37,466 bases of DNA from Shinella sp. (GTDB taxonomy: Bacteria > Pseudomonadota > Alphaproteobacteria > Rhizobiales > Rhizobiaceae). Every line of letters begins with the position of its first letter. The first letter of the stretch is position 1. The notes beneath the pieces are model-generated. The model saw nothing but the letters and a program-made list of their open reading frames with translations. It made no database searches and had not been told where the DNA came from. Positions 7,709-16,068 of the stretch are shown here, piece by piece. Made by a program: the position numbers and the translations under genes. Location: NCBI GenBank assembly GCA_003248775.1, contig QFQX01000042.1:1-37466 (forward strand). Direction: 5' to 3'.

Positions 7709-8479
7709 ATGAGCCAGCCCCTACATCGCCATCCGCAGTTTCGCATTTTCCGCACCGTTGCCGCCCATGCCCGCACGGGACCGAACGACCTTCTCCTCGG
7801 GGCGCTGTTGGCATTTGTCGCAGGTGCCACAAATGCCGGCGGTTTTCTCGCGATCGGGCAATATACCTCGCATATGTCGGGTATTATCTCGTCGGTTGCC
7901 GACAATCTCGCGCTCGGCCTGTTCACACTGGTCGGGGCCGGATTGATGATGCTCATGAGCTTCACCGCGGGTGCCGGCAGTTCGGCAATCCTGATCAACT
8001 GGGGCCGCCGAAACGCCCGCCGCAAGCAATATGCCTACCCCATTGCGCTCGAAGCGGTGCTTCTGCTGAATTTCGGAGCAATCGGTTCGGTCATCAGCCA
8101 TATCCCTCAGGCGGGCGTGTGGGTGGCAGCACTGCTCTGCTTCATCATGGGCCTGCAGAATGCGACGATCACCAAGATCTCCGGCGCACGCATCCGCACC
8201 ACGCATATGACGGGCATGGTGACCGACATCGGCATCGAACTCGGCAAACTCGTGTACCGGCTGTTCGACCGGCAATCCATACAGCCACCCGTGCAGCCCG
8301 ACATGCGCAAGCTGCGGATCCTTCTGCGCGTCGTCGGCATGTTTCTGCTCGGCGGCCTCGTTGGCGCTCTCGGATTCAAGCATTTCGGCTACGGCTTCTG
8401 CATGCCGCTTGCTGCCCTTCTTCTTGCACTCGCAAGCCCTCAGCTCCTTTTTGCAGGAAACAGACGCAAGGTCGCCTGA
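7709..8479 (+). CDS. DUF1275 (YoaK family) membrane protein
   Basis: The 256-residue protein has about six hydrophobic spans and conserved DUF1275 segments: FVAGATNAGGFLAIGQYTSHMSG near the N-terminus and FIMGLQNATITKISGARIRTTHMTG in the middle. The family is widespread in bacterial inner membranes and has no established function; a transport role is often guessed. The start ATG at 7709 follows a 291-bp divergent gap shared with the GNAT-TPR gene, in which I see no clear promoter or repeat. The gene is followed 157 bp later by the L,D-transpeptidase gene on the same strand. Confidence 0.85.
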   Translation: MSQPLHRHPQFRIFRTVAAHARTGPNDLLLGALLAFVAGATNAGGFLAIGQYTSHMSGIISSVADNLALGLFTLVGAGLMMLMSFTAGAGSSAILINWGRRNARRKQYAYPIALEAVLLLNFGAIGSVISHIPQAGVWVAALLCFIMGLQNATITKISGARIRTTHMTGMVTDIGIELGKLVYRLFDRQSIQPPVQPDMRKLRILLRVVGMFLLGGLVGALGFKHFGYGFCMPLAALLLALASPQLLFAGNRRKVA

Positions 8480-8636
8480 GAACGATCACTCAGAAAGGTC
8501 GCCGATAACGCCGGCAGGAAGAAGGTGCGTTCAGCTCATCAAACACAAGGTTGTGATGACCTGAACCCCTTCAAACTTTCCTTAAACTTCGGCAACTATT
8601 TTAGCGGCATCTGTATTGCGTCTGGGATCGTCTAGT

Positions 8637-9884
8637 ATGTTCAAGTCCCTTGCCGTTACCATCGGCCTTCTTTCCGCGACCGCACTCACGTCCCCTGCCC
8701 TTGCAGGCAATGGCGACACACTTCAGATCTTCGTCTCCAAGACCGACCAGTCGCTTGTCGTCTATGACGGCGAGCAGATCGTGGCGACTTCGAAGGTCTC
8801 GACCGGCAAACAGGGACACACGACCCCTTCCGGCATCTTCTCGATCCTCGAAAAGCGCAAGTATCACGAATCCAATCTCTATTCGAATGCGCCCATGCCC
8901 TGGATGCAGCGAATTACATGGTCGGGTATCGCCCTTCATGAATCCGATAGCGTGCCGAATTACCCGGCCTCTCATGGCTGTGTGCGGCTGCCGGGCGACT
9001 TTGCCAAAGCGCTGTTTTCCATGACCGAACGCGGTGCGCATGTGATCATTACGGACGACCCAGTTCGCCCGATGAGCATTAGTCACCGCACGTTGTTCTC
9101 ACCGCGCATACCTGCGCCTGATGGCATGTTGCTGTCCGATGCCCAGTTGCGGCCGACAACGATCGATGCCTCGTTCAAGCCGGTTCAGGTGGCGATGGTC
9201 GATGTCATGCCCAAGGCCGGTGCTTCCACCAAAGTCCTGCTGGACGAGCCATCGCCGCTCCGGATTCTCATCACGCGCCGTGGCGTGCGCGAAACTGTTC
9301 TCGATGCACAGCAAGTGCTGGCAGAGCTTGGCTTCGACGCAGGCGTACCGGATGGCCATATTGGTGCTCTGACCATCTCCGCCGTCAACGGCTTCAAGCG
9401 CTGGAAGGGACTTTCCACCAAGGGCGAACTGGTCACGCCGGAATTCATCGAGGCGCTTTACAAGAGCGCCGGCCGCGGAGAGCCGCCGCGCGGCCAGATT
9501 ATGGTCCGGCAGGATTTCAAACCGGTTTTCGAAGCCCCTATCGGTATTTCCAATCCGGAAATGGCGCTCGGTACCCATTTCATCGAGGCGACCGATGTCA
9601 GCCGGCTCACGGGCAAGGCCGAATGGCTTGCTGTGACGCTGGAAAACGATCTGCCGCCGAAGATGATGAAGCGCCTCGGGATTAAGGAGCCAGCCGGCAA
9701 CCCCGCCGTTCACGATGCCGCCAGTGCGCTCGACCGTATCCAGATCCCGGAAGACATTCGCCATCGCATCGAGGGAATGTTGAGCAAAGGCAGTTCGATC
9801 ACGATTTCCGACAATGGCATCAGCACGGAAACCGGTGAAGGCACCGACTTCATCACGCTCACCCACCAGTCACGAAAGGGCTGA
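8637..9884 (+). CDS. Secreted L,D-transpeptidase (YkuD) with peptidoglycan-binding domain
   Basis: The 415-residue protein begins with a signal peptide (about 1-23, cleaved after a TSPALA-type site). A YkuD domain (about 28-145) follows, with the catalytic motif SHGCVR and nucleophile C115. A putative peptidoglycan-binding helical domain (about 220-285) contains AQQVLAELGF and VNGFKRWKGL. L,D-transpeptidases make 3-3 crosslinks in peptidoglycan or attach proteins to it, and are abundant in polar-growing rhizobia. The ATG at 8637 was chosen over an in-frame TTG at 8616 because it starts the signal peptide directly. The C-terminal 120 residues have no recognised domain. A palindromic repeat follows the stop. 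Confidence 0.9.
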   Translation: MFKSLAVTIGLLSATALTSPALAGNGDTLQIFVSKTDQSLVVYDGEQIVATSKVSTGKQGHTTPSGIFSILEKRKYHESNLYSNAPMPWMQRITWSGIALHESDSVPNYPASHGCVRLPGDFAKALFSMTERGAHVIITDDPVRPMSISHRTLFSPRIPAPDGMLLSDAQLRPTTIDASFKPVQVAMVDVMPKAGASTKVLLDEPSPLRILITRRGVRETVLDAQQVLAELGFDAGVPDGHIGALTISAVNGFKRWKGLSTKGELVTPEFIEALYKSAGRGEPPRGQIMVRQDFKPVFEAPIGISNPEMALGTHFIEATDVSRLTGKAEWLAVTLENDLPPKMMKRLGIKEPAGNPAVHDAASALDRIQIPEDIRHRIEGMLSKGSSITISDNGISTETGEGTDFITLTHQSRKG

Positions 9885-9894
9885 AGCATCGGCC

Positions 9895-9979
9895 CTAAAA
9901 TCGGAAGCGATTTCCGGAAGCTCAATGCATAGTTTCAAGATGTTAGAGCGTCCTTTGTAAGCCCAAATGGACGCTCTAA
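9895..9979. repeat. Rhizobial intergenic palindromic repeat element
   Basis: The element contains an AAATCGGAAGCGATTTCCGG-like segment near 9898-9917, then TTAGAGCGTCC (9943-9953) and its perfect inverted copy GGACGCTCTAA (9969-9979), separated by 15 bases. I recall near-identical segments between genes in many Rhizobium and Agrobacterium genomes. Copy number cannot be judged from one window. Confidence 0.6.
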
Positions 9980-9983
9980 TGCG

Positions 9984-10014
9984 AAAAGCGCCGACAAGCT
10001 CTCAGCCTGTCGGC
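9984..10014 (-). terminator. Rho-independent terminator of dnaE
   Basis: Read leftward, GCCGACAGGCT, a 3-nt loop and AGCTTGTCGGC form an 11-bp stem with one mismatch (10014-9990), followed by GCTTTTCGC with a T run at 9987-9984. It lies 92 bp beyond the dnaE stop. The T run is short, so efficiency is uncertain. Confidence 0.6.
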
Positions 10015-10105
10015 ACCGTCGGAGGCTACTGACGGTCACCCACCGACCGCCCGCATCAACAAACCTGATTGCGCCTTAGCGCACTATCCGCCCGTTCCGA
10101 GCCAA

Positions 10106-13100
10106 TCACACCAGTTCGACGTCCACCACGCCCGGAGCGGCACGCATGGCCGCCGCAATCTCCGGCGATATCCGGTATTTCTCTGTGAGCTCGACCTCGA
10201 TTTCCCGTTTTCCGTCTTCCTTGATGACGATGAACGAGACGAGACCGTCACCACGCGTATTGAGATGCGCAGCGACCGTTCTCAGCGGCCCGCTGTCACG
10301 CACATAGACGCGCAACGCCTTCTGCATCTGCACCGACTTCTCCTCCAGCGACTGTGCCGTCTGGATTCGCAGGCCGATACCCTCCGGGCGTTCATCCGCC
10401 TGAACGGTGATCACCAGCGACTTTCCGGCTTCGAGCAGATCGCGATACTGGTTCAGCCCTTCGGAGAACAGTACGGCTTCATACTGACCGGAAGAATCCG
10501 ACAGGGTGACGATACCCATCTTGTTGCCGGTGCGGGTCTTGCGTTCCTGACGGGACGTGACCGTGCCCGCAAGACGTCCCGCGGTCGCCCCTTGCCGCAC
10601 AGACTGCGAGAAATCGGCGAAGGTCTGCACGCGCATCTTTTCCAGCAGCGAACGATAGGAATCGAGCGGATGGGCGGTCAGGTAGAAGCCCAGCACCTGG
10701 AATTCGCGCAGCAGCTTTTCCGACGGAAGCCAGGCGTTGTAAGCCGGGAACACGATCTTTTCCGGCCCGCTCGCCCCACCCGAACCGAACATGTCGGACT
10801 GTCCGCTGACTGCGTTTTCCTGGGCACGCTGCGCGTAACCCAAGACACGATCAAGGCCGTTGACCAGTTCGGCTCGGTCATGCCCGAAGCAATCGAAGGC
10901 ACCGGCAAAAATCAGGCTTTCGAAGACGCGGCGGTTGATCTGCTTGGGATCGATGCGCAGGCAGAAATCCTCAAGGGAGGCGAAGGGTTTATCGCCCCTG
11001 ACTTCGGCGATGTGCTCGGCGGCGGAATCGCCGACACCCTTGATGGCCGCCAGAGCGTAATAGATGCGATTTTCACCGACCTCAAAACGGCGGTAGGAGG
11101 TCTGAACCGACGGCGGAATAACAGCGATGCCGAGACGACCGGCATCCTGCCGAAAGTCGTTCAGCTTCTCGCTGTTGGCCATATCGTAGGTCATGGTCGC
11201 GGCGAGGAATTCTACCGGATAATGCGCCTTGAGATAGGCCGTCTGGTAGGACACGATGGCGTAAGCGGCCGCGTGCGACTTGTTGAAGCCGTAGTTCGCG
11301 AACTTGGCCAGGAGGTCGAAGATGACATCCGCCTGGTTCTTCGACACGCCGTTCTTGACGGCGCCATCGACGAAACGGGCGCGCTGCTTGTCCATCTCCT
11401 CCTTGATCTTTTTACCCATGGCTCGACGCAGCAGGTCGGCTTCGCCGAGCGAGTAGCCCGACAACACCTGCGCGATCTGCATGACCTGTTCCTGGTAAAC
11501 GATAACGCCCTGCGTTTCCTTCAGCAGGTAATCGATGGTCGGATGGACCGACTCGATTTCCTCCTCGCCGTGCTTGCGAGCGTTGTAGACCGGGATGTTT
11601 TCCATCGGACCGGGACGATAGAGCGCCACGAGCGCGATGATGTCCTCGATGCAGTCGGGCTTCATGCCGATCAGCGCCTTGCGCATGCCGGCACTTTCCA
11701 CCTGGAACACGCCGACCGTCTCGCCGCGCGACAGCATGTCGTAGGTCTTCTTGTCGTCAAGTGGGATTGCCGAGAGATCGACCTCGATGCCGAGACGGCG
11801 AACGAAATCGACTGCGGTCTTCAGGACCGTCAGCGTTTTGAGGCCAAGAAAGTCGAACTTGACGAGGCCAGCCTGCTCGACCCACTTCATGTTGAACTGC
11901 GTGACCGGCATGTCGGAACGCGGATCGCGATACATCGGCACGAGCTTCGACAACGGACGGTCGCCAATCACGATACCGGCTGCGTGGGTCGAGGCGTGGC
12001 GATAAAGACCCTCGATCTTCTGGGCGATATCGAGAAGGCGGGCCACCACGGGCTCCTCCTCAGCCGCCTCCTGCAGCTTCGGTTCTTCCTCGATCGCCTT
12101 TGAAAGCGGAGTCGGGTTCGCCGGATTGTTCGGCACCAGTTTGCAGATCTTGTCGACCTGACCGTAGGGCATTTCGAGCACACGGCCGACGTCGCGCAAA
12201 GCCGCGCGCGCCTGCAGCGAACCGAAGGTGATGATCTGCGCCACCTGTTCGCGCCCGTATTTCTGCTGCACATAACGGATCACCTCTTCGCGGCGGTCCT
12301 GGCAGAAGTCGATATCGAAGTCGGGCATCGAAACGCGTTCCGGATTGAGAAAGCGTTCGAACAGCAGAGAAAAGCGCAGCGGATCGACGTCGGTAATGGT
12401 CAGTGCATAGGCAACCAGCGACCCTGCACCCGAACCACGTCCGGGACCGACGGGAATGTCATGCTGCTTGGCCCACTTGATGAAGTCAGCAACGATAAGG
12501 AAGTAACCCGGGAACTTCATACGCTCGATGATCGAAAGTTCGAACTCAAGACGCTCGCGATAGTCCTTTTCCTCAAACCCCTCAGCCATGCCGAGGGCCG
12601 CCAATCGCCGGTCAAGGCCTTCGACCGCCTGCCGGCGCATCTCCTCGGCTTCAGCCTTCTCCGCCTCTTCCGGATCGGAGCCGACGCCGGCGAAGCGCGG
12701 CAGGATAGGTGCACGGGTATCGACGATGAACGAGCAGCGCTTCGCGATTTCGATCGTGTTTTCCAAAGCCTCCGGAAGATCGGCGAAAAGCTCGCACATC
12801 TCCTTGCGGCTCTTGAGATAATGATCCGGGGTCAGGCGGAAACGGCTGTCATCCGAGACGATCGCGTTATGAGCAACCGCCATGAGGGCATCATGAGCCT
12901 CGTAATCGGCCTTGGTCGGAAAGAAGGCCTCGTTGGTGGCGACCAGCGGGAGATCGTGATCATAGGCGAGCGCCACCATGCGGCGCTCATGTGCTCGATC
13001 ATACTCGCCGTGGCGCTGCAACTCGACATAAAGACGATCGCCGAACAGGCGCTTCAGCGTCGAAAGACGGGCTTCCGCCTGCGGTCGATGCCCCTCCTTG

Positions 13101-13597
13101 AGCGACTGGTCCACCGGACCCTTGGATGCGCCCGTCAGAGCAATCAAGCCTTCGGTGCCCCGTTCCTCCAGCCACGATACGTTGATATGCACTGCCTGAC
13201 TCGAATCCCCGCCGAGATAGGCCCGACTGACGAGATCGACGAGACGTTCGGCGCCCTCAGTATCGGCAGCAAGCAGTACGAGGGCGGGATAAGCGGCAAC
13301 CTGCCCCGGGCGCTTCTCGCCCTCGGCGTCTTCCATATCGATCGACATCTGACAACCGATGATCGGTTGAATGCCGTCCCCGATGGCTTTCTGCGAAAAC
13401 TCAAGCGCCACGAACAGATTATTGGTGTCCGTGATCGCAATCGCTGGCTGATTGTCGGAAACGGCCTTGCTCAGGATCTTCTTGAGCGGCAAGGCGCCCT
13501 CAAGCAGCGAATAGGCCGAGTGCATCCTCAGATGAACAAAGCCCGGACCACCCTCGAAGGTACCCGACCCGGCTTCCGCAGCGGCCATATCACCCAT
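10106..13597 (-). CDS. dnaE: DNA polymerase III alpha subunit (DnaE1)
   Basis: This is the replicative polymerase of the chromosome. From ATG 13597 it has 1163 residues, close to the usual length in rhizobia. An N-terminal PHP domain begins with FVHLRMHSAYSLLEGALPL. The polymerase core has the catalytic aspartates D428 and D430 in PDFDIDFCQDRR, and the C-terminal region has an OB-fold segment (TSRQERKTRTGNKMGIVTL). An upstream in-frame ATG at 13654 would add 19 residues that look unlike the family. ATG 13597 has GGAG 11 nt ahead and is preferred, but this is not decided. The gene lies downstream of the SOS-controlled small gene (13711-13797) on the same strand, with no terminator in between, so some dnaE transcription may be damage-responsive. 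Confidence 0.95.
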   Translation of the reverse strand: MGDMAAAEAGSGTFEGGPGFVHLRMHSAYSLLEGALPLKKILSKAVSDNQPAIAITDTNNLFVALEFSQKAIGDGIQPIIGCQMSIDMEDAEGEKRPGQVAAYPALVLLAADTEGAERLVDLVSRAYLGGDSSQAVHINVSWLEERGTEGLIALTGASKGPVDQSLKEGHRPQAEARLSTLKRLFGDRLYVELQRHGEYDRAHERRMVALAYDHDLPLVATNEAFFPTKADYEAHDALMAVAHNAIVSDDSRFRLTPDHYLKSRKEMCELFADLPEALENTIEIAKRCSFIVDTRAPILPRFAGVGSDPEEAEKAEAEEMRRQAVEGLDRRLAALGMAEGFEEKDYRERLEFELSIIERMKFPGYFLIVADFIKWAKQHDIPVGPGRGSGAGSLVAYALTITDVDPLRFSLLFERFLNPERVSMPDFDIDFCQDRREEVIRYVQQKYGREQVAQIITFGSLQARAALRDVGRVLEMPYGQVDKICKLVPNNPANPTPLSKAIEEEPKLQEAAEEEPVVARLLDIAQKIEGLYRHASTHAAGIVIGDRPLSKLVPMYRDPRSDMPVTQFNMKWVEQAGLVKFDFLGLKTLTVLKTAVDFVRRLGIEVDLSAIPLDDKKTYDMLSRGETVGVFQVESAGMRKALIGMKPDCIEDIIALVALYRPGPMENIPVYNARKHGEEEIESVHPTIDYLLKETQGVIVYQEQVMQIAQVLSGYSLGEADLLRRAMGKKIKEEMDKQRARFVDGAVKNGVSKNQADVIFDLLAKFANYGFNKSHAAAYAIVSYQTAYLKAHYPVEFLAATMTYDMANSEKLNDFRQDAGRLGIAVIPPSVQTSYRRFEVGENRIYYALAAIKGVGDSAAEHIAEVRGDKPFASLEDFCLRIDPKQINRRVFESLIFAGAFDCFGHDRAELVNGLDRVLGYAQRAQENAVSGQSDMFGSGGASGPEKIVFPAYNAWLPSEKLLREFQVLGFYLTAHPLDSYRSLLEKMRVQTFADFSQSVRQGATAGRLAGTVTSRQERKTRTGNKMGIVTLSDSSGQYEAVLFSEGLNQYRDLLEAGKSLVITVQADERPEGIGLRIQTAQSLEEKSVQMQKALRVYVRDSGPLRTVAAHLNTRGDGLVSFIVIKEDGKREIEVELTEKYRISPEIAAAMRAAPGVVDVELV

Positions 13598-13710
13598 TCC
13601 CGTACAATCTCCAACTTCCAAAGACTCGAACCGATTTTCGACCGAGCGAGCCATGAAGTCCAGACCACATCGGCCAGGCCGAGATGATCTCTACAGAAAT
13701 GCGATTGCGG

Positions 13711-13797
13711 TCAGAGCGCCAGTAACAGCACCGATACGCTGGCAACGAACATGGTAATGGAGGCGAATGCGGCGACATCACGAAGAATTTCAGTCAT
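13711..13797 (-). CDS. SOS-controlled 28-residue single-span membrane peptide, SidA-like candidate
   Basis: This 28-codon frame runs from an ATG at 13797 to a TGA at 13711. It encodes a short polar N-terminus (MTEILRD) followed by about 20 hydrophobic residues ending FVASVSVLLLAL, which fits a single inner-membrane span. AGGAG lies six bases before the ATG. A TTGACA-N17-CAAAAT promoter with a perfect LexA box in its spacer lies just upstream. Caulobacter SidA is a 29-residue LexA-regulated inner-membrane peptide that inhibits division through FtsW and FtsN. Size, topology and regulation match, but I have not compared the sequences, so the function is inferred. The next gene on the same strand is dnaE. 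It is too short for usual gene finders. Confidence 0.75.
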   Translation of the reverse strand: MTEILRDVAAFASITMFVASVSVLLLAL

Positions 13798-13803
13798 GGC
13801 TCT

Positions 13804-13808
13804 CTCCT
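13804..13808 (-). promoter_or_regulatory. Ribosome binding site of the 28-codon gene
   Basis: Read leftward, AGGAG sits within TAAGGAGAGA, with a six-base spacer to the ATG at 13797. This strong site supports translation of the very short frame. Confidence 0.75.
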
Positions 13809-13824
13809 TACTCTTTATGTTTTT

Positions 13825-13853
13825 ATTTTGTTCCACATATGTTCATATGTCAA
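13825..13853 (-). promoter_or_regulatory. Sigma70-type promoter of the SOS small gene
   Basis: Read leftward, a perfect -35 TTGACA (13853-13848), a 17-bp spacer and a -10 CAAAAT (13830-13825, four of six matches) predict a start near 13818 and a leader of about 20 nt. The LexA box occupies most of the spacer. Confidence 0.75.
13830..13844 (+). promoter_or_regulatory. LexA operator (SOS box) between -35 and -10
   Basis: A perfect GTTC (13830-13833), seven bases, GTTC (13841-13844) on the plus strand equals GAAC-N7-GAAC on the transcribed side. It lies almost wholly in the spacer of the leftward promoter, so bound LexA would exclude RNA polymerase. The same operator precedes dinB. Confidence 0.88.
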
Positions 13854-13884
13854 CCAAAAAAAAGCCTGGATAACGAATGCAACG

Positions 13885-13918
13885 GGAACGCATGAGGAGT
13901 GAGCTCATCCCCCGTTCC
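13885..13918 (-). terminator. Hairpin after lolD, weak terminator candidate
   Basis: GGAACG (13885-13890) pairs with CGTTCC (13913-13918), and ATGAG (13892-13896) with CTCAT (13904-13908). Read leftward, an eight-T run (13861-13854) follows, but only after a 23-base gap, so simple intrinsic termination is doubtful. It lies between lolD and the SOS gene promoter and could separate the two units. Confidence 0.35.
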
Positions 13919-14037
13919 TCCGACAAGGACACATGGAAACTGTACGCCAGCAGCAAAGTCGCGGCGATAGTCAGACCAAAGGAGAGATCAACAGAGGAGA
14001 GGCCGCAAGACAACGGCCCCTTGCCCGTCACCAGATA

Positions 14038-14727
14038 TCAGACGGCGTAGTCCACGACCTTGCCGTCGACCAGCGTAACGCAACGGTCCATGCGCGAAGC
14101 AAGATCATGGTTGTGCGTTGCGATCAGGGCCGCAAGGCCGGACTGGCGCACCAGAGCCTCCAGTGCGGAAAAGACATAGGATGCCGTTTCAGGGTCGAGG
14201 TTACCGGTCGGCTCGTCGGCCAGCAGGATGAGCGGCGCATTGGCCACGGCGCGGGCAATCGCCACACGCTGCTGTTCACCGCCGGAGAGTTCGGCCGGCC
14301 GATGATCGCCGCGATGACCGATACGCATGTAATCAAGCAGCTGAGCGGCTCGCTCACGCGCCTCCTGCTTGGACAGGCCGGCAATCAGCTGCGGCATCAT
14401 GATGTTCTCCAGAGCGGAGAATTCCGGCAGCAGGTGATGGAACTGATAGACAAAGCCGACGGAATTGCGTCGGATGGCCGTGCGCCGGTCATCCGACAGC
14501 CCTTGACATGCAACGCCGCCAATCGTGACCTCGCCCGCATCCGGGTGTTCCAGCAAACCGGCCACATGCAAGAGCGTCGACTTGCCGGTTCCCGATGGCG
14601 CGACCAGCGCGACGGTTTCGCCGCGGCGAAGGCTGAAGTCGGCGCCCTTCAGGATGTTGAGCACGGTCTCGCCCTGCCCGTAATGGCGGTCGATGCCGGT
14701 AAGCGAAAGAACAGTCTTGGAGGCCAT
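14038..14727 (-). CDS. lolD: Lipoprotein-releasing ABC transporter ATP-binding protein LolD
   Basis: The 229-residue ATPase has Walker A APSGTGKST (43-51), signature LSGGEQQR (147-154), Walker B LILLADEP (166-173) and a switch histidine in ATHNHDLA. It powers release of outer-membrane lipoproteins from the inner membrane to the periplasmic carrier LolA. The ATG lies 12 bp after the stop of the permease gene, so the pair is one operon. The ATPase family also includes MacB and FtsE-like proteins, but the neighbouring LolC/E-type permease settles the assignment. Confidence 0.92.
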   Translation of the reverse strand: MASKTVLSLTGIDRHYGQGETVLNILKGADFSLRRGETVALVAPSGTGKSTLLHVAGLLEHPDAGEVTIGGVACQGLSDDRRTAIRRNSVGFVYQFHHLLPEFSALENIMMPQLIAGLSKQEARERAAQLLDYMRIGHRGDHRPAELSGGEQQRVAIARAVANAPLILLADEPTGNLDPETASYVFSALEALVRQSGLAALIATHNHDLASRMDRCVTLVDGKVVDYAV

Positions 14728-14739
14728 CGGAACGGTTCC

Positions 14740-16047
14740 TTATTCGTAGCGCAGGGCCTGGACCGGATCGAGGCGCGAGGCGCGCCAGGCCGGGAAGATC
14801 GTCGCCAGGAAGGAAAGGCTCAGGGCCATGACGACGACCGAAACCGTCTCGCCGAAATTCATGTCGGCCGGCAACTGGCTGAGGAAATAGAGCTGGGGAT
14901 CGAACAGAACCGTGCCCGAGACCCAGGAGAAGAACTGCCTGATGGACTCGATGTTGACACAGACGATCACGCCGAGAAGCACTCCGGCGAAAGTGCCGAC
15001 AGTGCCGATCGCCGCACCGGTCATGAAGAAGATGCGCATCACCGAACCCGAGGTCGCCCCCATGGTGCGCAGGATAGCGATGTCGCTCGACTTATCCTTC
15101 ACCAGCATGATGAGGCCCGAGATGATGTTGAGCGCGGCAACGAGCACGATCAGGGTCAGGATCATGAACATAACGTTGCGCTCGACCTGCAAGGCCGAGA
15201 AGAAGGTCTGGTTGCGCTGACGCCAGTCGGTAATGAAGATCTGCCGGCCGGCAGCCTCCTCCACCTTGGGACGCAGCTCGTCGATGGCATCCGGATTGGA
15301 AACGAACAGCTCGATCGACTGAACGATGCCTTCGGCATTGAAATAGAGCTGCGATTCCTCAAGTGGCATGTAGATGATCGAGGAATCGTATTCCGACATG
15401 CCGATCTCGAACACGCCGGAAACCGGGTATGACTTGACCCGCGGATTGACCCCGAGCGGGGTGACATCGCCTTCCGGTGAAACGAGCGTGATCGTGTCGC
15501 CTGCCCCGATACCGAGTTCCGAGGCCATCCGCGAGCCGATCAGAACGCCCTGCCCCGCCGCGAAGCCAACCAGATCGCCCTGGCGGATATTGCTTGAGAC
15601 TTCCGTAAGCTTGGTAAGGTCATCGGGCCTGATGCCGCGTACGAGCGCACCCGTTCCGGCGCCTGCCCGGCCGGAGGCCAAGGTCTGTCCCTCGACCAGC
15701 GGCAGAGCCATGGTCACGCCGGGAATGGCGGAAAACTTCTGGGCGAGATCGGCATAGTTATCGAGCGGGCCGTCCACCGGCTGCACAATCATGTGACCGT
15801 TAATGCCGAGAATGCGGGAGATCAGTTCGGTGCGGAAGCCGTTCATCACCGCCATGACGATGATCAGCGTCGCGACGCCGAGCATGATCCCGACGAAGGA
15901 AAAGCCCGCAATCACCGAAATGAAGGCTTCCTTCCGTCGGGCGCGCAGGTAGCGCCAGGCAACCATTCGCTCGAAGGCGGAAAACGGGCGGCTCACAGAT
16001 CCCTGCTCAGCCGCTTCCGTCGCGTTGCCGGCGACTGCACTCGTCAT
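14740..16047 (-). CDS. Lipoprotein-releasing ABC transporter permease, LolC/LolE family
   Basis: The 435-residue protein has the LolC/E topology: one span near residues 42-68, a large periplasmic MacB-like domain (about 70-285), then three spans near 289-315, 335-362 and 396-424. The first cytoplasmic stretch, AFERMVAWRYLRARRKEAFIS, is typical of the family. Only one permease gene accompanies lolD here, unlike the lolC plus lolE pair of E. coli, so the complex probably contains two copies of this protein (a LolF-like arrangement; inference). It follows the proS stop by 21 bp, suggesting a proS-lolC/E-lolD operon. Confidence 0.9.
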   Translation of the reverse strand: MTSAVAGNATEAAEQGSVSRPFSAFERMVAWRYLRARRKEAFISVIAGFSFVGIMLGVATLIIVMAVMNGFRTELISRILGINGHMIVQPVDGPLDNYADLAQKFSAIPGVTMALPLVEGQTLASGRAGAGTGALVRGIRPDDLTKLTEVSSNIRQGDLVGFAAGQGVLIGSRMASELGIGAGDTITLVSPEGDVTPLGVNPRVKSYPVSGVFEIGMSEYDSSIIYMPLEESQLYFNAEGIVQSIELFVSNPDAIDELRPKVEEAAGRQIFITDWRQRNQTFFSALQVERNVMFMILTLIVLVAALNIISGLIMLVKDKSSDIAILRTMGATSGSVMRIFFMTGAAIGTVGTFAGVLLGVIVCVNIESIRQFFSWVSGTVLFDPQLYFLSQLPADMNFGETVSVVVMALSLSFLATIFPAWRASRLDPVQALRYE

Positions 16048-16068
16048 GTGGTCTCCTCGTCCCGGCCG

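Noticed and set aside
13843..14031. A 62-codon minus-strand frame with a hydrophobic stretch, between lolD and the SOS gene
   Set aside because: It covers the hairpin and part of the promoter and LexA box of the real small gene, has no good ribosome binding site and its C-terminal half looks random.
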